Assembly: GCA_028290245.1 (NCBI GenBank)
Contig: JAQGKG010000275.1
Coordinates: forward strand, 1 to 7,291
Length of the DNA: 7,291 nt
DNA from: Devosia sp.
GTDB lineage: Bacteria > Pseudomonadota > Alphaproteobacteria > Rhizobiales > Devosiaceae
Reading direction: 5' to 3'
In this document: piece by piece, positions 1-6,337 of the stretch
How positions within the stretch are numbered: the first letter of the stretch is position 1
How the letters are laid out: every line of letters begins with the position of its first letter
Program-made: the position numbers and the translations under genes
Notes under the pieces: model-generated
Databases searched by the model: none
The model's input: only the letters and a program-made list of their open reading frames with translations
Told to the model about the DNA's origin: nothing

Positions 1-5
1 GCCGG

Positions 6-767
6 CTACTCCTGCCGATCCAGAAACTTGCGAACCCGTTCAGAAGACGGATTTGAGAAGAATATCTCAGGCGGGGCTTTCTCGATGATCAGGCCCTTGT
101 CGAAGAAAACCACCTGGTCCGACACCATACGGGCGAACTCCATCTCGTGGGTGACGACGACCATCGTATAGCCTTCGCCGGAGAGGTCTCGCATCACCTG
201 CAAAACCTCGCCGACCCGTTCCGGATCGAGCGCCGAGGTGGGTTCGTCGAACAGGATCACTTCGGGGCTCATTGCCAGGGCCCTGGCGATCGCGACGCGC
301 TGCTTTTGCCCACCCGAGAGCGTGAAGGGATAGACCTCCGCCTTGTCGCCGAGGCCGACCTTTTCCAGCAGCCGGAGGGCGAGTTCCCGCGCTTCCGCCT
401 TCGGCATTCCCTTCACCTTGACTGGCGATATCGACACATTCTGGGCCACGGTCAGATGCGGCCACAGGTTGAAGCTTTGGAACACCATGCCGGTGCGGGC
501 CCGTGTAGCCGCCATCTCGCGATTGGTCATCGGCCGCTGTTTTTCAGCATTATAGCCAATCTGCTGGCCGGCAATGAACACCGAGCCGCTGTCGGGCTCC
601 TCCAGCCAGTTGATGCAGCGCAGCATGGTCGACTTGCCGGAGCCCGAAGACCCCAGGATGCTGACCACCTCACCTTTTCGCACGACGAGATCGATGTCGC
701 GCAGCACCTCTACGCCCGAGAAGCTCTTGGACAGTTTGCGGATTTCGACGGCTGGACGATCAGACAT
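6..767 (-). CDS. ABC transporter ATP-binding protein, polar amino acid (PAAT) type
   Basis: This is the cytoplasmic ATPase that powers the importer encoded just upstream. It is 253 residues long, normal for the HisP/GlnQ family. All nucleotide-binding motifs are visible in order: Walker A GSSGSGKST (residues 39-47), the Q-loop Gln97 in VFQSFNLWPH, signature LSGGQ (150-154) inside YPFTLSGGQKQR, Walker B with catalytic Glu in LFDEPTSALD (172-181), and the H-loop His207 in VVVTHEM. The YPxxLSGGQ(K/Q)QR context and the FNLWPH Q-loop are typical of amino acid importers. The start is ATG at 767-765, with an AGAGG ribosome site about nine bases before it. It overlaps the end of the preceding permease by 8 bp, which points to translational coupling. 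The TAG stop lies five bases from the left edge, so any terminator is outside the window. The family is certain; the transported substrate is not determined by this subunit. Confidence 0.96.
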   Translation of the reverse strand: MSDRPAVEIRKLSKSFSGVEVLRDIDLVVRKGEVVSILGSSGSGKSTMLRCINWLEEPDSGSVFIAGQQIGYNAEKQRPMTNREMAATRARTGMVFQSFNLWPHLTVAQNVSISPVKVKGMPKAEARELALRLLEKVGLGDKAEVYPFTLSGGQKQRVAIARALAMSPEVILFDEPTSALDPERVGEVLQVMRDLSGEGYTMVVVTHEMEFARMVSDQVVFFDKGLIIEKAPPEIFFSNPSSERVRKFLDRQE

Positions 768-1422
768 TCTCGAAACCTCTCTTGGTGCCGAACGTGCCGG
801 CTTTCTTGACCACCAGCTCGAGACAGACGGTGATGGCCCAATACAGCAGGATGGCGACCACGAAGGCCGGCATCGGAATGAAATAGGTCGCCTGAACCGA
901 ATTGGCGGCTGCCGTCAGCTCCTGGACGGTGATGATGGCAAGGAAGGATGTGTCCTTGAGCGCATAAATCAGCTGGTTGCCGATCAGAGGCCGCGTGCGC
1001 AACAGCAGTTGCGGCAGGATGATATGTAGAAAAATGTTCCCCGGCAGGAAGCCGTGCGCCTCGGCGGCCTCAACAGTGCCGGGCGGCAACACCAGGCGGC
1101 TGCCGCGAAGGATTTCGGTGAAATAGGCTCCGTGATAGATGATCATGGCGACGAGGCCGGCCGTAACCGCATTCATGCGCAGTCCAAGTTGTGGCAGGCC
1201 ATAGTAGAGCAGATAGGCCAGCACCAGAAACGGCAGCGCCCGCATGGCGTTGATGAAAGCGCGCAGCAACCACGCCAGAACGCCGCCGCGCTCAAGGCAG
1301 TAAAGCATCAGGCAGCCCAGCACGAAGGCGCCAAGGATTGACAGGGTGAACAGCCAGCACGTCAGCCACAGGCCGGCGAGGATAGTGTTTCGCGCTTCCC
1401 AGATGATGGTCCATTCGGTCAT
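760..1422 (-). CDS. PAAT-type ABC transporter permease (second permease of the operon)
   Basis: This is an inner-membrane permease of the HisM/GlnP type that pairs with the permease encoded just before it. From ATG at 1422 the protein has 220 residues, with about five hydrophobic segments (roughly 15-42, 59-79, 84-100, 155-170 and 183-204). The cytoplasmic EAA loop that docks on the ATPase is clear: VEAAEAHG (117-124) followed by ILPQ (135-138). The frame is also open to a GTG at 1431, directly after the TAG stop of the previous gene. I prefer ATG 1422 because AGGTG at 1433-1429 sits six bases before it, while GTG 1431 has no Shine-Dalgarno sequence. The C-terminus overlaps the ATPase start by 8 bp. 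The protein shows no sign of damage. Permease function is secure; the substrate cannot be read from the sequence. Confidence 0.94.
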   Translation of the reverse strand: MTEWTIIWEARNTILAGLWLTCWLFTLSILGAFVLGCLMLYCLERGGVLAWLLRAFINAMRALPFLVLAYLLYYGLPQLGLRMNAVTAGLVAMIIYHGAYFTEILRGSRLVLPPGTVEAAEAHGFLPGNIFLHIILPQLLLRTRPLIGNQLIYALKDTSFLAIITVQELTAAANSVQATYFIPMPAFVVAILLYWAITVCLELVVKKAGTFGTKRGFENV

Positions 1423-1428
1423 GAGCGG

Positions 1429-1433
1429 CACCT
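1429..1433 (-). promoter_or_regulatory. Ribosome binding site that decides the start of the second permease
   Basis: On the minus strand AGGTG overlaps the TAG stop of the upstream permease and lies six bases before ATG 1422. This favours the ATG over the alternative GTG at 1431 and suggests stop-restart translational coupling between the two permeases. Confidence 0.55.
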
Positions 1434-2073
1434 ACATCGCAAGCCGGCCAGCCGATTTTTCGGCCAGGGACTGCAGCTTCAGAAGAACGCTGATGATGAG
1501 CATGTAGAGCAGTCCCGCGGCGAGGATCGGCGGCAGCGGTTCATAGGTCACGGCACTGATCCGGTTGGTGACGCGGGTCAGGTCCACCAATCCGATAATG
1601 GCAATCGCCGGGCTGCTCTTGATCAGAAAGGTCATTTCATTCACGAGGCCAGGCAGGCTGGTGATGATCATCTGCGGCAGCATGATGTTTCTGAACATCG
1701 TGGCCGGTGTCATCCCGGAGGCCAGCGCCGCCTCACGCTGATCGCGCGAGAAATTGAGGAAAGCCGTCCGCCAGATTTCCGCATTGAAGGCGGCGGTATT
1801 CAGCGTCAACGCCACGATTGCGACGGTGTATCGATCCAGCGACAGGCCAAGCGTCGGTGCGGCCAAAAACAGAAACAAAACCAGGGTAACCAGCGGGGTG
1901 GCGCGCGCCAGGCTGACATAGACGGCAAGGATTTGATCGACGACGGGGATACGTGCTGTCCGGAGGAGCGCGATGACCAGACCGATCACTAGTCCCATGG
2001 CGATGGAAACGCCGGATATCCAAAGCGTCACCCAAGCCCCTTCCAGCAGCAGTATCCAGGCGCGTTCGGTCAT
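1432..2073 (-). CDS. PAAT-type ABC transporter permease (first permease of the operon)
   Basis: This is the first of two inner-membrane permeases in the importer, related to HisQ/GlnP. The 213 residues contain about five hydrophobic stretches (roughly 14-37, 47-73, 82-100, 152-165 and 182-200). The EAA motif is canonical: REAALASG (113-120), Ile130 and LPQ (132-134). The ARATP sequence near residues 56-60 matches the RxTP element common in this permease family. The start is ATG at 2073-2071. The ribosome site is poor (only GGAA upstream), so expression may depend on the mRNA structure in the preceding gap. The TAG stop is followed directly by the next permease. The gene appears intact, and having two different permeases implies a heterodimeric channel. 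Confidence 0.94.
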   Translation of the reverse strand: MTERAWILLLEGAWVTLWISGVSIAMGLVIGLVIALLRTARIPVVDQILAVYVSLARATPLVTLVLFLFLAAPTLGLSLDRYTVAIVALTLNTAAFNAEIWRTAFLNFSRDQREAALASGMTPATMFRNIMLPQMIITSLPGLVNEMTFLIKSSPAIAIIGLVDLTRVTNRISAVTYEPLPPILAAGLLYMLIISVLLKLQSLAEKSAGRLAM

Positions 2074-2096
2074 ATGGAGTTCCGTTGTTGCCAGCG

Positions 2097-2143
2097 GGGC
2101 CTAGGCTGAAAGATCAGGCCCGGTGCGGATGCATCGAGCCTGA
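2097..2143 (-). promoter_or_regulatory. Intercistronic stem-loops between binding-protein and permease genes
   Basis: In the minus-strand transcript, positions 2143-2135 (UCAGGCUCG) can pair with 2122-2114 (CGGGCCUGA) as a continuous 9-bp stem with one U-G wobble and a 12-nt loop. It is followed by UCUUUC. A second stem, GGGCCU (2121-2116) with AGGCCC (2102-2097), shares bases with the first, so the two are mutually exclusive. A stem-loop here is a common way to protect or partly terminate the message so that binding protein is made in excess of the membrane subunits. The U-tract is weak, so full termination is unlikely. The pairing is seen in the sequence; the role is inferred. Confidence 0.4.
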
Positions 2144-2150
2144 GGGATGA

Positions 2151-2231
2151 TCAGTTCATGCCAGCCAGTTCGTGGAATTGGTCGACTTCCTGGACCGGCA
2201 CGATCGGGAGGGTGGGATAATTTTCCCCGAT
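2151..2231 (-). other. Orphaned in-frame C-terminal tail of the substrate-binding protein
   Basis: Directly after the TGA stop of the binding protein, the same frame stays open for 26 codons and ends in TGA at 2153-2151. It begins IGENYPTLPIVPV and ends HELAGMN, and about 19 of the 26 codons end in G or C, as coding sequence here does. Reading the TGA as the neighbouring codon TGG would give QTKWIGENYP, which matches the K-W-(F/I)-G C-terminal motif of amino acid binding proteins. I read this stretch as the former C-terminus, cut off by a nonsense change. Confidence 0.65.
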
Positions 2232-3038
2232 TCATTTTGTCTGCAGTTCAGCCAACCGGCCGTTGTCGCGGATCAGGGTCATGAAGCCCGTGGCGAACTC
2301 GAGCAGTTCGGGGCTTTCCTTGGGGATTGGCCAGGCGGCAAAGCCGTCGCCGGATACCGCAATGCCCTTTTCAAAGACGTCGCCGCGGTTCTTGACCAGA
2401 TCGTTGATCGAGATCAGAGCGTTGATGACGTAGTCGAGACGCTGGTTGGCCAGATCGGCATAGGCCTCGGGATAGGATGGGTATTCAACGACTTCGCCGA
2501 TCTCGCAATTCACTGCAGCCATCATGGCCTTGAGCTCGGGCAAACGGGCGAGGAGCGCGCTGCCGGCCTGAACGCCGACGGTCTTGCCGCAGAGGCTTGC
2601 GATGTCGCTCAGGCGGTCATCACCGAGGCGCTTGACGTAGAAATGCTGTGCCGAGGCAAACGGCGGAGCGAAATTGAACACGCGCAGGCGTTCATCCGTA
2701 ACCAGCGCGCCGGTGAAAGCCAGATCGTACTGGCCGGCCGATACGGAGGCCAGCAATCCGGTCCAGGGCAGGATTTCCTGGCGCACTTCGATGCCCTGCT
2801 CGGTTGCGTAGGCCTGCATGTCCACCAGGAGGTCCTTGTGAAAGCCCTCCGGCTGGCCATCGACGATGAAGTTGAATGGTGCGTAGTCGTCTTCAGTCGC
2901 AACCGTCATGTAGCCGCGGGTCTTGATATCTGCCATGTCGGCGTAGGCCGACAATGTGCCGGCCAAAACTGCTCCAGCGATTACCAGGTGGCGCAGCAGA
3001 TGGCGCGGTTTGGCGGACGTCGTTTTGAAGTGCTGCAT
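2232..3038 (-). CDS. PAAT-type periplasmic substrate-binding protein, C-terminally shortened by a TGA
   Basis: This periplasmic protein captures the substrate and delivers it to the permeases. It has 268 residues: a signal peptide with Arg/His-rich start and hydrophobic core (residues 18-31), with likely cleavage after AYA (31-33), then the two-lobed SBP_bac_3 fold. Seen in it are VATEDDYAPFNF (46-57), the substrate-contact region TDERLRVFNFAPPF (113-126) with Arg116 aligned to the carboxylate-binding Arg of HisJ, and LCGKTVGVQAGSAL (148-161). Cys149 and Cys177 are placed as a likely disulfide pair. Where many relatives have Asp for the substrate amino group (RxDAVxxD), this protein has RLDYVINA, so Ala206. 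It ends abruptly at QTK, one residue before the expected KW(F/I)G motif, and the frame continues beyond the stop; unbroken length would be 295 residues. The start is ATG at 3038-3036. The family is certain, but function of the shortened form is uncertain. Confidence 0.9.
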   Translation of the reverse strand: MQHFKTTSAKPRHLLRHLVIAGAVLAGTLSAYADMADIKTRGYMTVATEDDYAPFNFIVDGQPEGFHKDLLVDMQAYATEQGIEVRQEILPWTGLLASVSAGQYDLAFTGALVTDERLRVFNFAPPFASAQHFYVKRLGDDRLSDIASLCGKTVGVQAGSALLARLPELKAMMAAVNCEIGEVVEYPSYPEAYADLANQRLDYVINALISINDLVKNRGDVFEKGIAVSGDGFAAWPIPKESPELLEFATGFMTLIRDNGRLAELQTK

Positions 3039-3105
3039 TGCTCACTGCCCTATCGTTTGAAGAAATCGTCAGACGCCAATGCCGTTCTGCCGTCTTTGTA
3101 GGCTG

Positions 3106-3122
3106 ATCATAGGTTTGCCTAT
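3106..3122 (-). promoter_or_regulatory. Possible -10 of the importer operon overlapped by a dyad
   Basis: On the minus strand TATGAT (3111-3106) matches the -10 consensus at five of six positions and lies about 68 bases before the binding-protein start. It overlaps the inverted repeat ATAGG-TTTG-CCTAT (3109-3122). No good -35 is seen at 16-18 bp, which would fit an activator-dependent promoter but also fits chance. Confidence 0.25.
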
Positions 3123-3225
3123 TCGGCGGGCGGTAGGGCCAGTTTTGCATCGCGCTTGTGTCAGATGCGGATTTTCCACCGCCGGCGCGCGGGACCGCGT
3201 CACTCTCCTCTGGAGCCAACTATTA

Positions 3226-3246
3226 GTGTGCACTGTGCAAGCACAC
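3226..3246. repeat. Compound direct and inverted TGTGC repeat, candidate operator
   Basis: GTGTGC (3226-3231) and GCACAC (3241-3246) form a perfect 6-bp inverted repeat with a 9-bp spacer. Within it, TGTGCAC (3227-3233) and TGTGCAA (3234-3240) are tandem 7-bp direct repeats with one difference, and TGTGC-AA-GCACA (3234-3245) is a tighter dyad. Half-sites therefore start every 7 bp at 3227, 3234 and 3241. It sits mid-way in the divergent gap beside a GntR/MocR-type regulator. The operator role is inferred. Confidence 0.35.
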
Positions 3247-3295
3247 CGGGGACCAGAGCGGCCAAAGTCCCGGTTGCAGGGCGTCACAGCCCGGC

Positions 3296-3331
3296 TTGGT
3301 CGACCTCGTAGCAAAACACTAAATTTAGAAT
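3296..3331 (+). promoter_or_regulatory. Possible promoter of the regulator-aminotransferase unit
   Basis: TTGGTC (3296-3301) and CTAAAT (3319-3324) are spaced 17 bp apart as a weak -35/-10 pair, and TAGAAT (3326-3331) is an alternative -10 with five of six consensus bases but no -35. The first -10 lies in a perfect palindrome, CTAAATTTAG (3319-3328). This is the only AT-rich stretch ahead of the regulator. Assignment is tentative. Confidence 0.25.
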
Positions 3332-3393
3332 TCAGCGGTCAATCCCGACTCAACGGCGCTGGCCCGGGAATTGCATTATGGATGTGACCAACC

Positions 3394-3400
3394 GGAGGAG
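3394..3400 (+). promoter_or_regulatory. Strong ribosome binding site fixing a TTG start for the regulator
   Basis: GGAGGAG lies six bases before TTG at 3407-3409, in frame with the GntR domain. It is the best Shine-Dalgarno sequence near the gene and favours this TTG over the upstream in-frame TTG at 3371, which has none. Confidence 0.7.
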
Positions 3401-3406
3401 CAGCAT

Positions 3407-4889
3407 TTGAACGATCAACTCTTCCCGGTTCACCTCGATCATGGCCGCAGCCTGCAGGAACAGCTCCGCGAGTCTCTCGTCTCGGCAATTCTCGGCGGCT
3501 TCTTCCCCGCAAACGACCCGCTGCCCTCGTGCCGCAAGCTGGCTGATCGTCTCGCGATATCGCGCAACACCGTCAATGTCGTTTATGAGGGCCTAAGTCG
3601 ATAGCGGCTATATCGTCAGCCGCCCCAAGAAGGGTTTTTTCCTCGACACTTCGTACTCAGCCTCCAACCAGGACGAGCGCGTTGAAAAGCCAGGAACGTT
3701 GCCGGGCGAACGGCCACCCGGACGCGGTCCAGACTGGGAGGCCCGCTTCAAGCTGCGTCCCGGTTCAAAGTCCAGCGTTGCCAAGCCGCAGGACTGGGCG
3801 CGCTATCCCTATCCGTTCGTTTATGGCCAACCGATGCGGGACCTGTTTCCACTCAAGCAGTGGCAGGAGGCGTCGCGCCAGTCGACCAGACCGGAAAGCG
3901 CCGGCCTGTGGCTGAACGATCGGTTCGACCGCGACGACGAGATGCTCGTGGAACAATTGCGCACCCGCGTGTTGCCCAAGCGCGGCATCTGGGCAAAGCC
4001 AAGCGAAATTCTGGTCACCATCGGCTCGCAGAACGCCCTGTATCTGATCGCCAACCTGCTGATGAGCCGCGACACCAAGGTTGCGCTGGAAACTCCCGGC
4101 TATCGAGATGCGCTGTCGATCTTCGAGCTGCATGGCGCCCAAATCCAGCTGCACGGGCTGGACGGCGAAGGCATGGTGCTCGGCGAAAATCTCAAGGACA
4201 GCGACTACCTTTACCTGACCCCCAGTCACCAGGTCCCGACCGGCATTTCAATGAGCGCGAACCGGCGTGCTCAGCTGATGCAGACCGTGATCCAGAATGA
4301 TCAGATCATAATCGAGGATGATTATGATGCCGAGCTCAGCTTGGACCGAGACGCGCTGCCCGCAATCAAGGCAGGCGATACGTCCGGCCGGGTTATCTAT
4401 GTCTCCAGCATTTCCAAGCCTTTCTCGCCGGGTTTGCGGTTGGGCTATCTGGTAGCCGATGCGGACTTGGTCGATGAACTGCGCGCCTTGCGGCGCTTGA
4501 TGTATCGCCACCCGCCTCTTAACAATCAGCGCCTGCTCGCCGAATTCATGGCGCAGGGCCACTACGACGTGCATCTGCGCAGCTTCCGTGCCCAGCATGC
4601 CCGTCGGCGCGACATCCTCGAGAAGGCCCTACGAGGCGACCTGGACGCCTGCCGCCGCATTGGCTCAGACGGCTCTAGCGCATTTTGGCTGGAGGCACCA
4701 AGCGGCGTGGACACCCGCCAGCTCGCATGGGCCGCAGCCCAGAAGGGCGTGGTCGTCGAACACGGCGAACAGTTCTTTCTCAGTGGCACCGCCCCCACCA
4801 ACTTCATGCGCCTCGGTTTCAACGCCATTGACGCTGACCGCATCGGGCCGGGCGTAGGCATTCTCGCCGGCGTCATGGATCGACTGTGA
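3407..4889 (+). pseudogene. MocR/TauR-type transcriptional regulator (GntR-aminotransferase), frameshifted
   Basis: Family members bind DNA through an N-terminal GntR winged helix and sense PLP or its amine adducts through a class I aminotransferase-like domain. The first frame encodes SLQEQLRESLVSAILGG and LPSCRKLADRLAISRNTVN, then ends at TAG 3602-3604 after 65 residues. The next frame resumes with GYIVSRPKKGFF and runs to TGA 4887-4889. Removing one A at 3595/3596 joins them as YEGLVDSGYIVSR, the normal spacing and sequence style for MocR proteins. The repaired protein would have 493 residues, normal for the family. Its aminotransferase part shows YLTPSHQVPTG, IIEDDYDAEL, SISKPFSPGLRLGY with PLP lysine codon at 4416-4418 (Lys337 after repair), and MRLGF near the end. 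The gene is upstream of and co-oriented with a taurine-type aminotransferase, which resembles the tauR-tpa pairing of other alphaproteobacteria. As written it yields only a partial winged helix. Confidence 0.85.
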
Positions 4890-4947
4890 TGCCCACACGC
4901 AAATCATCTCACATGTCTGACGTACCTATCTATCGAGGAGTTCCATC
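4890..4947 (+). promoter_or_regulatory. Short gap with ribosome binding site of the aminotransferase
   Basis: GAGGAG (4935-4940) lies seven bases before ATG 4948 and fixes that start. The 58-bp gap has no hairpin that would end the regulator transcript, so the two genes are probably cotranscribed. I see no convincing promoter of its own, although a regulator binding site here cannot be excluded. Confidence 0.6.
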
Positions 4948-6324
4948 ATGACCGCCGCACCGCAGACCAATGACCTCGGCCCCGTCATCGAGGCAGATCG
5001 TGCCCATGTCTGGCACCACATGCTGCAGCACAAGCCGCTGGAAACCAGCGAGCCGCGCATCATCGTCGAAGGCAAGGGAATGCGCGTCTGGGACGCGAGG
5101 GGCCGCGAATACCTCGACGCGCTATCTGGCGGCGTCTGGACGGTGAATGTCGGCTACGGCCGCACCTCGATAGCCGACGCAGTGCGCGACCAACTGGTCC
5201 GCATGAACTACTTTGCACAATCGGCAGGCTCCATCCCTGCTGCCCTTTTCGCCGAGGCATTGCTCAAGAAAATGCCCGGCCTGTCGCGCGTTTATTTCGG
5301 CAATTCCGGCTCGGAGGCCAACGAGAAGGTCTTCAAGATGGTGCGCCAGATTTCGCAGAAGCATCATGAAGGCCGCAAGTGGAAGATCCTCTACCGCGAG
5401 CGCGACTATCACGGCACCACCATCGCCACCCTCGCCGCTGGCGGCCAGGCGGAACGCGCGGCCATGTATGGCCCCTATCCTGACGGCTTCGTCATGGTGC
5501 CGCATTGCCTCGAATACCGAAAGCAATGGGACGTCGAAAACTACGGCGAACGCGCCGCCGACGCCATTGAGGAGGTGATCCTGCGCGAAGGGCCGGACAC
5601 TATCGGCCTGTTGTGCCTCGAACCGATCACCGCAGGCGGCGGCGTCATCGTGCCACCAAAGGGCTATTGGGATCGCGTGCAGGAAATCTGCCGCAAATAC
5701 GATATCCTGCTTCACATCGACGAAGTCGTCTGCGGCCTCGGACGCACCGGCACCTGGTTCGGCTACCAGAATTTCGACATCAAGCCCGATTTCGTCACCA
5801 TGGCCAAGGGCGTCGCTTCGGGCTACGCCGCCATCTCTTGCACTGTGACCACCGAGGCAATCTTCGATCTGTTCAAGGATGCCGCCGACCCGATGGCGCA
5901 TTTCCGCGATATTTCAACCTTCGGCGGTTGCGCCGGCGGACCTGCGGCAGCGCTGGAAAACCTTAAGATCATCGAAGACGAAGGCCTGCTCGAAAACTGC
6001 CTCGCCATGGGCGCCCGCCTTCGGCAAAACCTCTTGGCCTTGCAGGACAAGCACGCCGTTGTCGGCGACGTCCGTGGCATGGGCCTGTTTCAGGGCATGG
6101 AACTGGTGACAGATCGCAGCACCAAGGAGCCGGTGAGCGAAAAAAGCATTTCGCAGGTTGTGGCCGCAGCTGCAGCTCGTGGCGTCCTCATCGGCGCCTC
6201 CAACCGCTCGGTGCCGGGCTTAAACAACGTTATCTGCCTGGCTCCGGCGCTGGTCGCGACGGCATCAGACATCGACGCGATCACCGATGCCATCGACCAA
6301 GCGCTCGGTGTGGTCTTCGGCTGA
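4948..6324 (+). CDS. tpa: Class III aminotransferase, probable taurine:pyruvate aminotransferase
   Basis: This is a cytoplasmic PLP enzyme of 458 residues, the usual size for its family. Taurine:pyruvate aminotransferase moves the amino group of taurine to pyruvate, giving sulfoacetaldehyde and alanine. Class III landmarks are GNSGSEAN (118-125), which binds cofactor phosphate, DYHGTT (153-158), the Asp258-Glu259 pair in HIDEVVCGLGRTG contacting the pyridine ring, and the Schiff-base Lys287 in TMAKGVASGYAA. The N-terminal stretch HVWHHMLQHKPLE, the segment SGGVWTVNVGYGR and the region ADAIEEVILREGPDTIG resemble my recollection of Tpa proteins rather than of beta-alanine or GABA aminotransferases. 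A MocR/TauR-type gene lies upstream, as in known tauR-tpa loci. The sulfoacetaldehyde-processing genes xsc and pta are not in view, so hypotaurine, homotaurine or beta-alanine remain possible substrates. The gene is intact. Confidence 0.9.
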   Translation: MTAAPQTNDLGPVIEADRAHVWHHMLQHKPLETSEPRIIVEGKGMRVWDARGREYLDALSGGVWTVNVGYGRTSIADAVRDQLVRMNYFAQSAGSIPAALFAEALLKKMPGLSRVYFGNSGSEANEKVFKMVRQISQKHHEGRKWKILYRERDYHGTTIATLAAGGQAERAAMYGPYPDGFVMVPHCLEYRKQWDVENYGERAADAIEEVILREGPDTIGLLCLEPITAGGGVIVPPKGYWDRVQEICRKYDILLHIDEVVCGLGRTGTWFGYQNFDIKPDFVTMAKGVASGYAAISCTVTTEAIFDLFKDAADPMAHFRDISTFGGCAGGPAAALENLKIIEDEGLLENCLAMGARLRQNLLALQDKHAVVGDVRGMGLFQGMELVTDRSTKEPVSEKSISQVVAAAAARGVLIGASNRSVPGLNNVICLAPALVATASDIDAITDAIDQALGVVFG

Positions 6325-6337
6325 GATTGGTGCAGAG

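Larger units (their letters stand above)
3039..3406. promoter_or_regulatory. Divergent control region between importer operon and MocR-type regulator
   Basis: These 368 bp separate two divergent transcription units and contain no credible gene. Readable elements include a dyad at 3109-3122 over a possible importer -10, a compound TGTGC repeat at 3226-3246, a GGTCGACC palindrome at 3298-3305 and a CTAAATTTAG palindrome at 3319-3328. An AT-rich patch near 3311-3335 precedes the regulator. A divergently oriented MocR regulator usually binds in exactly such a gap, so both promoters and the operator most likely lie here. I cannot assign transcription starts from sequence alone. Confidence 0.6.

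Noticed and set aside
2232..2234. UGA recoded as Trp or selenocysteine in the binding protein
   Set aside because: Other genes in the window use TGA as their true stop and TGG for Trp, so the code is standard. No selenocysteine element or reason for one is visible.
2172..3101. Long 309-codon plus-strand open frame opposite the binding protein
   Set aside because: It is antisense to a gene with a clear signal peptide and binding-protein motifs, and its translation shows no recognisable domain. It is a by-product of GC-rich codon use.
3371..3406. Upstream TTG 3371 as the start of the regulator
   Set aside because: It has no ribosome site, while TTG 3407 has GGAGGAG six bases upstream and begins at the family-typical distance from the winged helix.
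3593..3604. Programmed +1 frameshift at CTA-AGT or at CGA-TAG-C to make full-length regulator
   Set aside because: There is no upstream Shine-Dalgarno-like stimulator or recognised slippery heptamer, and I know of no programmed shift in MocR regulators. Removing one A restores the family consensus directly, which fits a simple indel better.
3699..4889. Separate stand-alone aminotransferase starting at TTG 3699
   Set aside because: The frame carries regulator sequence upstream of 3699 (GYIVSRPKKGFF), and the nearest AGGA is only three bases from the TTG. It is the second half of the broken regulator.
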